Source: Axinella damicornis
Lineage: Eukaryota > Porifera > Demospongiae > Axinellida > Axinellidae
Direction of reading: 5' to 3'
Assembly (NCBI GenBank): GCA_963931865.1
Contig: OZ007507.1
Location: 10,079,533 to 10,143,532, forward strand
DNA length: 64,000 bases
Positions within the stretch are counted from its first letter, which is position 1. Each line of letters begins with the position of its first letter. Positions 1-12,200 of this stretch are shown piece by piece. A model generated the notes under the pieces. The model was not told where the DNA came from. It saw only the letters and a program-made list of their open reading frames with translations, and made no database searches. The position numbers and the translations under genes were made by a program.

Positions 1-113
1 TTTATATAGGCTAATATGCCCATTACAGCTAGGACAGCCATATATGGAGGCTAATTAATTGAGCGAAGAATGTTACTCACAAGGTAATTACTTTTGGAAT
101 GGTTAGTTAGACA

Positions 114-122
114 TATAAAAAT
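114..122 (+). promoter_or_regulatory. possible TATA box of gene 1
   Basis: A TATAAAAAT stretch lies about 45 bases before the inferred start codon at 163. That would allow a transcription start near 145 and a very short leader. A single AT-rich match in an AT-rich genome is weak evidence. Confidence 0.28.
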
Positions 123-162
123 ACGATAGAGAGCGTAAAAAGAATAATACAGCAAGAGAGCG

Positions 163-235
163 ATGTCTCCGGTGGGTCTTCTTTTATTAGCGTGTGTAGT
201 TACACACGCTACCCACTTCGTTCTTGCCCAGACAG
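163..235 (+). CDS. Gene 1 exon 1: signal peptide
   Basis: A 73-base exon reading MSPVGLLLLACVVTHA followed by THFVLAQT and then a phase-1 GTGAGC donor. It has a hydrophobic leucine/valine core and a plausible cleavage near the ALA/GLN end, as expected of a secretory signal. It is too short to show as a long reading frame. It is placed here because it is the only ATG upstream of the Ig array with a signal sequence and a phase-1 donor matching the first Ig exon at 1199. The following 963-base intron (236-1198) holds no gene that I recognise. Confidence 0.72.
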
Positions 236-3200
236 GTGAGCGGCCCAGTAGTTTCTGATAGCTGCAGGTATAGCTAGCTATATTATTTTGAATCCTATAC
301 TGCAAACCAATCTAGAAGCGTGAATGCATACCCATCGCGGCATCGGTATGTCTCTACTTTATTTTACTATGCAGTTTTAAAGCACTTATTCTGCGTAGTA
401 TGCGGACTGACTAAAATCGGTTGTGGAGCCCAGTATACAGGCTTGCTTAGCGATGGAGGACCACAAGATAACTATTTCACAATACGATATGTGGGAGCAG
501 ATAACGCTGCGCCGTGTTATAGAGCGGCTGCCAAACATTTGGAATATACGAGGGCGTTCTACTTGTGAGGTAACAGGGTAACGATAACATTCACAAAATT
601 AGCTATCTACGTTTTCACGAACGGGCGATAACAAAATCAAAGATGCCGAAAATAAAGCATAATATTCCTAAAGAGTTGACACTAGAATTAAAGTACATGG
701 GCATTTACAGTTATAGTAAATAGGCAGCAATCTCACTGCAAGTACACACTACAATAATGTTATTCTATCTATACAAACAGTATCCGGCGTGCATCCTGGA
801 ATTTTATCTTTCTTTGATTTGCATAAGTGCAAGGATACTCTGCTAGTTAACATGCGTATACCCGAGAGACAGCTACTATACAGAACAAAACATAACAGAA
901 AACTGCACTGCCACAACAACAACAACAATAGGATTCAAAGTATATTGAGCTCTCTAAAGAAAACAGGGAGTTGAAGGCATGTACACAGGTGGATAAAACA
1001 AGGAGGCCATCTCCACAGTATCTGCCAACTCCCTCGAATCTTCTTCTCCTTCTAAAGAAGCAATTCCAAAGAGCAACAGAATTAGGACTAAAGATAAACA
1101 TTCCATAATAGCTACTGTATCTGCATGTATAATATGTGTATTTCATGCAAACAGTACGTGACCAACTTGAACATGGACTAAATCTTTTCAATCTACAGGT
1201 CTGCCACAAGTTGTGCTATCTTCTGAGAACTCCACTGTGGAAGCCGGGAGCAATGTATTACTTGCCTGTGTGGGTTTTGGTGATCCATCACCATCAGTCA
1301 CTTGGATCACCCAGGGTGTTGTCCTGAGCAACAACTCTCAAATTACCATCTATGAGGAGCTGGAGACTGTGGACGGGGTAGACTTTGTTCAGTCTGTCTT
1401 GGCGATCTGCAATGTGGAGGAATCGAATGGAGGGAACTACATCTGTACTGTGGGCAACACACTAGGCAATGCCAGTGCCAGTTTTGAGCTATCTGTCACA
1501 GGTGGGATTTACAATTTTTGTGTTAGGGGGCAAAAGAATTCTTATTGTTTCCATCTGTATTTTAAAAGTTAAACTTAATTTGTTGTAGAATCACAGGAAC
1601 ATCAATCACATCAACTGGAACAGAAATCATGCCTTTGGTTTTATGATTAATATTACCATACATCTTCAGGTCTACCTCAAGTTGTGCTATCTGCTGAGAA
1701 CTCCACTGTGGAAGCTGGGAGCACTGTATTGCTGGCCTGTGTGGGTTTTGGTGATCCATCACCATCAGTCACTTGGAGCACCCAGGGTGTTGTCCTGAGC
1801 AACAACTCTCAAATTACCATTTACGAGGAGCTGGAGACTGTGGATGGGGTAGACTTTGTTCAGTCTATCTTGACGATTTGCAGTGTGGAGGAGGCTGATG
1901 GAAGGGAGTACAGCTGTAATGTGCGCAATGCACTCGGCAATGCCAGTGTCAATTTTGAGCTATCTGTAGGAGGTAGGTAGATTATTTATGTTGCATTTTT
2001 CGTATCGAGGACATGTCATGTTTCCATCTGTATTTCACCCAAAGAGTGTAATACAGTCACAACCATGTTTGTTTACAAATCCATCTCACATGCCATGTAA
2101 ACACACAGTATTGCAGTATTATTTGAGCATGGACTAAATTTCTCCTGTCTACATGCAGCTGCACCTCAGGTTGTGATATCTCCTTGGAACTCCACTGTGG
2201 AAGCCGGGAGCACTGTATTACTTGCCTGTGTGGGGTTTGGTGATCCATCACCATCAGTCACTTGGAGCACCCAGGGTATTGTCCTGAGCAACAGCTCTCA
2301 AATTACCATCTATGAGGAGCTGGAGACTGTGGACGGGGTAGACTTTGTTCAGTCTATCTTGGCGATTTGCAGTGTGGAGAAGGCTGACGAAGGGGATTAC
2401 ATCTGTTCTCTGGGCAATGCACTCGGCAATGTCAGCGTCAATTTTGAGCTATCTGTAGGAGGTAGGTGGATTATTTATGTTGCATTTTTCATGTCTAGGA
2501 CATATAATGTTTCCATCTGTATTTCACCCAAAGAGAGTTGTAGTATATTGCAGTCACAATCATGCTTTGTTTATTACATGCCATGTAAACACACAGTATT
2601 GCAGTATTATTTGAGCATGCACTAAATTTCTCCTGTCTACATGCAGCTGCACCTCAGGTTGTGATATCTCCTCGGAACTCCACTGTGGAAGCTGGGAGCA
2701 CTGTAGTACTTGCCTGTGTGGGGTTTGGTGATCCATCACCATCAGTCACTTGGAGCACCCAGGGTGTTGTCCTGAACAACAGCTCTCAAATTACCATCTA
2801 TGAGGAGGTGGAGACTGAGGAAGGGGTAGACTTTGTTCAGTCTATCTTAGAGATCTGCAGTGCAGAGGAAGCCGATGAAGGGGAGTACATCTGTACTGTG
2901 GGCAATGCACTCGGCAATGTCAGCGTCAATTTTGAGTTATCTGTCACTGCTACGGGAGGTAGGTAGATGTTTATGTGGAGGACAATGTATGTTTTAGTAC
3001 CGGTATAACTAATTAGCTATATACAATCACACGCAGGTGTTTAAACACCTGCGTGTGATTGTATATAGCTAATTAGTTAATTATTTTGAGATTCTGTAAC
3101 TGTTAGCTACAGGTTGTTAGTATAGAGCCTACCTGACATGCATGAGAATTACTTAATGCATTTACTCCATCTTGACGCTACTTTCTGCATGCTTTTCCTC

Positions 3201-6200
3201 TGTTGTGCAGACCCGGCACAGATACTGATCCATCCAAACCAGACAACTGAAGTGGATGCTTACAACACTATATCCTTCACATGTGTTGCCTATGGGGAAC
3301 CAGTCCCATCCATAACTTGGAACAAAGGGGACACCGAACTGGTCAATGATTCCCGAGTCACAATCTATGAAAGAGTAGTCTCCGGCAATGGAGTCATGTT
3401 CATGCAGTCCATCTTAGTTCTGTGTGGTGCTGAACAAGCAGATGCTGGAGACTACAGCTGTTTCACTGGGAATACCTTTGGCAATGGCAGTGTAGACTTT
3501 GTGCTATCAGTGAACGCTCGAGGTAAAGTGGCAATCTTTTAGTGATTGTTGGTTTACTCTCCATTCGTTCTGTTTACCTCGTCTGTAGAAAGACCACAAG
3601 TTGTGATACATCCTGAGAACTCCACTGTGGAAGCTGGTAGTACCCTGATACTTACCTGTGTTGGCTATGGCGATCCAACTGTGTCTGTTACTTGGAGCAG
3701 AGAAAATGTTCAGCTAGACAATAGTTCTCAAACCATCATCTATGAGGAGGTGATCAATGAAAGTGGATTGACCTTGGTGCAGTCTGTATTGGTGATCTGC
3801 AGTGCTGATGAGACGGACAATGGGCAGTATAGCTGTACAGTAGCCAATGCACTGGGCAATACGAGTGTTGACTTTGAAGTTTCTGTAACAGGTAAGTGTA
3901 TCACTTATTCTGTAGTGCATGTGCTACTTTCCGTATACGTTTTCTCTATTGCACAGACCCGGCTCAGATATTGATCCATCCAAACCAGACCACTGAAGTG
4001 GATGCATACAACACTATATCCTTCACCTGTGTTGCTTTTGGGGATCCAGTCCCATCAATAACTTGGAACAAAGGGGACACCGAACTGACCAATGCTTCTC
4101 GAGTCACAATCTATGAAAGAGTAGTTTCCGGCAGTGGAGTCATGTTTATGCAGTCCATCTTAGTGCTTTGTGGTGCTGAACAAGCAGACGGTGGAGAGTA
4201 CAGCTGTTTAACTGAGAATACCTTTGGCAACAGCACAGCAGAGTTTGCACTATCAGTGAATGCACGAGGTAAAGTGGCAATATTCTATTAAGGAGTATAT
4301 GATGTTGATTTACTCTTGTACACTCCATTAATTCTAACTTATCTGTAGAAAGACCACAAATTGTGGTATCTCCAGAGAACTCCACTGTGGAAGCTGGTAG
4401 TACCCTGATACTTACCTGTGTGGGCTATGGCGATCCAACTGTCTCTGTTTCCTGGAGCATGGAGAATGTTCAGCTGGACAATAGTTCTCAAACCACCATC
4501 TACGAGGAGGCGATCATTGAAAATGGATTGACCTTGGTACAGTCTGTATTGGTGATCTGCAGTGTTGATGAGACGGACAGTGGGCAGTATAGCTGTACAG
4601 TAGCCAATGCACTGGGCAATGCGAGTGTTGACTTTGAAGTTTCTGTAACAGGTAAATGTATTGTAATACGCTTATTCCGTAGTGCATGTGCTACTTTCCG
4701 TATCTCTCTATTGCACAGACCAAGCTCAGATACTGATCCATCCAAACCAGACAACTGAAGTGGATGCATACAACACTATATCCTTCACCTGTGTTGCCTT
4801 TGGGGATCCAGTCCCATCCATCTCTTGGAACAAAGGGGACACCGAACTGACCAATGCTTCTCGAGTCACAATATATGAAAGAGTAGTTTCCGGCAGTGGA
4901 GTCATGTTCATGCAGTCCATCTTAGTGCTTTGTGGTGCTGAACAAGCAGACGCTGGAGAGTACAGCTGTTTTACTGAGAATACCTTTGGCAACAGCACAG
5001 CAGAGTTTGTGCTATCAGTGAATGCACGAGGTAAAGTGGCAATATTCTATTAAGGAGTAATAATATATAATGTTGATTTATTCTTGTACACTCCATTAAT
5101 ATCTGTAGAAAGATCACAAGTTGTGGTATCTCCAGAGAACTCCACTGTGGAAGCTGGTAGTACCCTGATACTTACCTGTGTGGGCTATGGTGATCCAACT
5201 GTGTCTGTTTCCTGGAGCATGGAGCATGTTCAGCTGGACAATAGTTCTCAAACCACCATCTACGAGGAGGTGATAAATGAAAATGGATTGACCTTGGTGC
5301 AGTCTGTATTGGTGATCTGCAGTGCTGATGAGATGGACAATGGGCAGTATAGCTGTGCAGTAGCCAATGCACTGGGCAATACGAGTGTTGACTTTGACGT
5401 TTCTGTAACAGGTAAGTGTATAATTATATGATGTAATCCACTCGTTCTGTAGTGTATGTGCTACTTTCCGCATACTTTTCCTCTATTGCACAGACCCGGC
5501 TCAGATACTGATCCATCCAAACCAGACAACTGAAGTGGATGCATACAATACTATATCCTTCACATGTGTTGCCTTTGGGGATCCAGTCCCATCCATCTCT
5601 TGGGACAAAGGGGACACCGAACTGACCAATGCTTCTCGAGTCACAATATATGAAAGAGTAGTCTCAGGCAATGGAGTCATGTTCATGCAGTCCATCTTAG
5701 TGCTTTGTGGTGCTGAACAAGCAGACGCTGGAGAGTACAGCTGTTTTACTGAGAATACCTTTGGCAACAGCACTGCAGAGTTTGTGCTATCAGTGAATGC
5801 ACGAGGTAAAGTGACAATATTCTATTAAGGAGTACATAATGTTGAGTTACTCTTGTACACTCCATTCTTTCTAACTCATCTGTAGAGAGACCACAAGTTG
5901 TGGTATCTCCGGAGAACTCCACTGTGGAAGCTGGTAGTACCCTGATACTTACCTGTGTGGGCTATGGTGATCCAACTGTGTCTGTTACTTGGAGCATGGG
6001 GAATGTTCAGCTTGACAATAGTTCTCAAACCACCATCTACGGCGAAGTGATCTATGAAAGTGGATTGACCTTGGTACAGTCTGTATTGGTGATCTGCAGT
6101 GCTGATGAGACAGACAATGGGCAGTATAGCTGTACAGTAGCCAATGCACTGGGCAATACGAGCATTGACTTTGAGGTTTCTGTAACAGGTAAGTGTATAT

Positions 6201-9200
6201 GAAATGTTGTGTAATACACTTATTCGTCTAACTGTACTACTTTCCACATACTTTTACTCTATTGCACAGACCCGGCTGAGATTTTGATCCATCCAAACCA
6301 GACAACTGAAGTGGATGCATACAACACTATATCCTTCACCTGTGTTGGCTTTGGGGATCCAGTCCCATCCATCTCTTGGAACAAAGGGAACACTGAACTG
6401 GTCAATGATTCCCGAGTCACAATCTATGAAAGAGTATTTTCTGGCAATGGAGTCATGTTCATGCAGTCCATCTTAGTGCTTTGTGGTGCTGAACAAGCAG
6501 ACGCTGGAGAGTACAGCTGTTTCACTGAGAATACCTTTGGCAACAGCACAGCAGAGTTTGCACTATCAGTGAATGCTCGAGGTAAAGTGATGCTATTAAT
6601 GATTATATATGATGTTGATTTACTCTCCATTCTTTCGAACTCATCTGTAGAAAGACCACAAGTTGTGATACATCCTGAAAACTCCACTGTGGAAGTCGGT
6701 AGTACCCTGATACTTACCTGTGTGGGCTATGGTGATCCAGCTGTGTCTGTTACTTGGAATATGGATGATGTTCTGCTGACCAATAACTCTCGAATCACGA
6801 TCTATGAGGAACCGGTTGCTGGGAATGGAGTAATGTTAGTGCAGTCTATCTTAGTGATCTGCGGTGTGGACGAGACAGACAGTGGGCAGTACAGCTGCGT
6901 TGTAAACAATGTACTTGGCAATGCCAGTGCGAACTTTGAGCTTTCAGTGACTCCTACAGGTGGTAAGTATGAAATGACCATTAATTGATATGGAGGATGT
7001 ACTACTGTGTAAACCTGAAATTCCTTTGACATTTGTATTACAGGCCCAGCTGAGATCCTGATCCATCCCAACCAGACAACAGAAGTCGATGCTTACAACA
7101 CTGTCATATTTACCTGTGTTGCCACTGGTGATCCAATACCATCCATTTTGTGGAGAAAAGACAGTAGCGAACTGACCAATGGCTCCCAATTCACGATTTA
7201 CGGAACACTTGTCATCAGTAATGTTACATATTTGCAGTCAAGCTTAGTGCTGTGTGGCGTTGAGGAAGCAGATGCTGGAGAGTACAGCTGTGTTTCCGAG
7301 AACGACTTTGGCAATGACACTGCAGCCTCTGTACTAACTGTGAATGCACGAGGTAAGGGTACATATTAATAATTAATCTGCAATGCTGTCTAGCTATAAA
7401 TATGACCACTCACTTATCTTTAGAAACACCACAAGTTTTGATATCTCCTGTGAACTCCACTGTGGAGGCTGGTAATACGGTGGCACTTACCTGTGTGGGC
7501 TATGGTGATCCAACTGTGTCTGTTACTTGGAATATGGCGGACGTCCAACTGAGCAATAGCTCTGGAATCACCATCTATGACGAATTGGTGACTGGGAATG
7601 GAATTATATTGGTGCAGTCTATCTTAGTGATCTGTGGTGTGGAAGAGACAGATGGTGGGCAGTACAGCTGCATTGTCAACAATGTACTTGGCAATACTAG
7701 TGTGAACTTTGACCTTTCAGTGACTCCTACAGGTGGTAAGTATGTCTGTGATGTGGATGTGGTACGTACTTCAGGAACTTTAAAATTCTCTCTGCTTTTG
7801 TATATACAGACTCGGCTCAGATCGTGATTCATCCAAACCAGACAATTGAAGTGGATGCTTACAACACTGCCATGGTCACATGTGTTGCCTATGGGGATCC
7901 AAGCCCATCCATCTCTTGGAACAAAGGGGACACGGAACTGACCAATGATTCCCACGTCTCAATCTATGAAACAGCTTTCACCAATAATGGTGTTGCGTTT
8001 ACGTTGTCCATTTTACAGCTGTGTGGGGTGAATAACACAGATGCGGGGCAGTACAGCTGTGTATCTGAAAACATCTTTGGCAATGACACGGCAGCCTTTT
8101 TGCTAACAGTCAATGCACGAGGTAAATGTATAACATTCTGTGTTTTAATGTAATGCTCTCTAAACTTACTCCTGATCTATTGTAACCGATCTGTAGAAAG
8201 ACCACAAGTTGTGATATCTCCTGTGAATTCCACTGTGGAAGCCGGTAATACTGTGGCACTTACCTGTGTGGGCTATGGTGATCCAACTGTGTCTATTACT
8301 TGGAACATGGAGGACATACAACTGAGCAATGGCTCTGGAATCACCATCTATGAGGAATTGCTGAATGGGAATGGAATAGTATTGGTGCATTCTATCTTAG
8401 TGATCTGCAGTGTGGATGAAACAGACAGTGGCCAGTACAGCTGTTGCGTAGAAAATGTACTTGGCAATGCCAGTGTGAACTATGCGCTTTCCGTGACTCC
8501 TACAGGTGGTAAGTATGACAACTGTTTGATCTGGAGGATGTACTGCTGTGTAAGCTTTAAATTCCTAATTCCTTCCACATATATAAAATTGTATTACAGG
8601 CCCAGCTGAGATCCTGATCCATCCAAACCTGACAACAGAAGTCGATGCTTACAACACCGTCATTTTTACCTGTGTTGCCACCGGTGATCCAATACCATCC
8701 ATTTTATGGAGAAAAGACAGTAGCGAACTGACCAATGGATCCCAACTCACAATCTATGGAACACTTGTCGTCAGTAATTTTACATATTTGCAGTCAAGTT
8801 TAGTGCTGTGTGGCGTTGAGGAAGCAGATGCTGGAGAGTACAGCTGTGTTTCCGAGAACGTCTTTGGCAACGACACTGCAGCCTCTGTGCTAACTGTGAA
8901 TGCACGAGGTATATAGATAGCTACAGTGACTTGATAATGATTATTTGTTGATTAAACTATAAGAATATTGGGCATGGTATTCCTGACTTACACCACATTG
9001 TGCACTGTATACTATATACATTATATAATGCACTGTATACTTCTCACTCATTGCAATTCATCTGCAGAAAGACCACAGATTGTGATATCTCCTGGGAACT
9101 CCACTCTGGATGCAGGTAATACCACGATGCTTACCTGTGTGGGCTTTAGCGATCCAACGTCATCTATTACTTGGAGCATGGAGGGTGCTGAAGTCAACAA

Positions 9201-12200
9201 TGGTACTCGAATCAACATTTATGAGGATTTGGTGGTCGTGAATGGTGTTAACTGGGTGCTGTCAATCTTGGAGATCTGCAGTGTGGATTATTTTGACCGT
9301 GGGCAGTACAGCTGCACTATAGGCAATGCCATCATGAATGCCACAGCCACGTTTGAGCTTTCTGTGAATGTTGAAGGAGGTACGTACTTGTTAGAACAAC
9401 TTGCTGTCTTCCTTTCATGAGATAACCAAACGTTTATTTTCTTGCAGACCCAGCTGAAATCGTGATCCATCCAAACCAGACGACTGAAGTGACTCCACTG
9501 AGCACTGTTACGTTTGTCTGTGCGGCCTATGGGAATCCAGTTCCATCCATCACTTGGAACAAAGGGAATATTGAACTGGCCAATGACTCCCGAATCACCA
9601 TCTATGAAGACTTACTAACAGCTAATGGAGTGACGTTCTCGCAGTCCATCCTAGTGCTCTGCAGTGCCGAGGAGTCAGATACTGGAAATTACAGCTGCTT
9701 TGCTGAGAACATCATTGGCAATGACAATGCAAACTTTGTGTTCACTGTGGCTGCACCAGGTACGTACTTTGATGTGGTAGTTAGACCGGAGGCATCGTTG
9801 TAAAAGTGTATTTGCTACCAGTTGCACTAGCTACCTGGAGATATGGTTGCCATTTGTTACTGGGCCGATTCTTAGGAATGTGTGGCTACAGATTGGCACA
9901 GTAGCATGAATCATGACTATTCACTTATACCACAAGTTTGTATAGACAAAAGTCCAATAGCTGTCCCATGACCTTACGCAATGCAGACCATTACAATGTG
10001 CTGGCCATCCCACACCTATGGCATGTAAACTGGAACTGGTTATGCAAATTACTATCCAGCTGTGAAAAGTACAGTTCTTGTCAGGTGATTAATTGCTTCA
10101 TATAACACTGCCAGGGTTGTTCTCACAGTTTCCATGGCGGCAACTGGAATAAATAATGAGGGGTATGTCCCTGGCATTTTTAAGTGCCTCGATATGATCA
10201 AACACTCCTTTGACATTGGCATATGAACTTGAAGTGTAGAGTTCACCCTATTTTCGAATTCAACTGGCTAAAGTGATTATGAGTAGTAATATGAGTATGA
10301 ATCTGCTTGAAAGCCTAGAAGCCAACCTTTCAGATGTATGGTTATGTACAAACTCTTCCTAACGACTGGAATGGTGAGCTTCAAATTACCTGTCCCGTGG
10401 GCTCCTCCCATTTGGATAGCTAGCTATAGCATGTGTGCAGTTTGTGAAACATCAATGGCCAAACAAAGCTATGAGGAGCATTGTGTGGATGAAACTTGGT
10501 AGCAACTTAGGTGAGTGGGAGAACTTGATTTGGTTCCCATCATCAGTACTCCAACTTGTGTTACTTTGCTACTTGTGTTCAAGTTTGGAAGAAAGACATG
10601 AAAACAGGGCAAAACACTTAGGTTCTGACCTACAATGGGTTGCCCACTTGAAGATGCTTTAGACCTGACCGCATTGAGGCATTGTGTACATAGATCACTT
10701 CAACAAGGAAGCACTGTTATGACTGTGTTGTGGTTACTATGGCTACACCATGTTTTAGCATGAGTAGGAGTACCTAATTACAGCCACCTTTCTTGGAAAG
10801 GAGAATACAGTGACTGGGAATGGAATAATATCAGTGCAGTCTCAACCAAACGTTATAGCTAGCGTAGCCTCACCTATTATCGCCGTTTTCGGTCCACCTA
10901 GTTAGTAGCTTTCGCGTACTGCGATGTATTTGAGCGCGACTTGCGGCTTACGTTAGCGATTTTCCCCTGCCTCAACCTGGCCATGCATTTTGCGAAAACG
11001 CACAATTGCACTGATTGGCGCCGTAAAAAGATTACTGCAACGGAATGGCGATAATGAATTATCAACAATTATCGCCGTTCCAACAAAACTGTGCATACAC
11101 ACCACAAACAACCAGTGAAAAACAAGACAATGGAATATGAAGTAGCACAGAGTTGGGCAACACGAAAGTACCTAATGAGAGGAGGCACAAGTGTCACATA
11201 CAAACCTACGTGAGATACTATGACTACCAAAGTAAGTATGCGCCCAAGCATCACACCTGTCACAATCAATCCAAAACACGATCTCTGGGCAACCAGGTGG
11301 CTCCTTCTGGCTGCAGATTGTGCAGACCACTCCATCGTCACTTTCCGAGTCCGATTCTTGGAATCGTGCAGGAAGCTGTCTGCGTCGTTTCGGGCGGCTA
11401 TCACTGTCAAGTGTACTTGGACCTTGCTCATCACCTTTGCTAGCCATTTTCAGTAATTTGCGGCACGCACTGCTTGCTGTTGGTTCATCTCTAAGCCGTT
11501 TACGAGAGGTCTGCTTTTTGGTACGCTCTTCAACTAATTGCTTCTTCTTCTCCTTTTCTTCCTTCTTGCGCTGCGACTCTTCCTCCTTTTCTTTCTTCTT
11601 TCGCTGGCGCTCTTCAGCCCTACTCTGCTTCGCCTCAGCAGCTTCTTTCTTTTTTCGTTCTTCCTCCATTAGCCATTCATAATACGCATTAGCTGTGAGA
11701 TCCCTGGCCCCAGTTATGCGTTTAGTTGGCTCTTTTGTCACTGCAGGAGGAGTAAGAATATCAGCCAGGTGAGGCGGGATTAGGCCCACCCTCACTAACG
11801 GATTGAGGGTGGGAGTAGAGCATGATACACCACTGGTGCTCTGCGAATTCAGAGGAGAGACTACTGGGGATGGTGAAGATATAGAAGAGAGAGAACTGCC
11901 TTCTGAGTTGCACACACTTGCAGTGAGCATAGTCGAATCAGATGGCGGGTAGTTAGACTCTTGAGCTGGAACCAGCAGAGATGGAAGACATTGGAGTTGA
12001 ATTCCTAACGCTGCTACTCTCTCCATGGAAAGGTGCAGGGGAAGGTGTGGCTCTGCTCTGACGATGTGCCAGACTCATTAGTAGAGCCATAGGATGCAGA
12101 TGGCAACATCTTGGCACTTGTGATTGCATTAGGGTTGAAAGGGTAAATTCCACACTTTTCAAACCCTGACTTTATGTTTGTAATGGAAAATGCACGTTCA

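Noticed and set aside
320..568. Plus-strand frame of 82 codons in intron 1
   Set aside because: No recognisable domain and no splice sites in the phase needed between the signal exon and the first Ig exon.
847..1209. Minus-strand frame of 120 codons in the first intron of gene 1
   Set aside because: Low-complexity (Arg and Cys runs from CAA/AGAAG repeats), no domain, opposite to a well-supported intron.
5114..5473. Minus-strand frames antisense to the Ig exons
   Set aside because: The same frames recur behind every copy of the type-A exon; they are shadows of the repeat.
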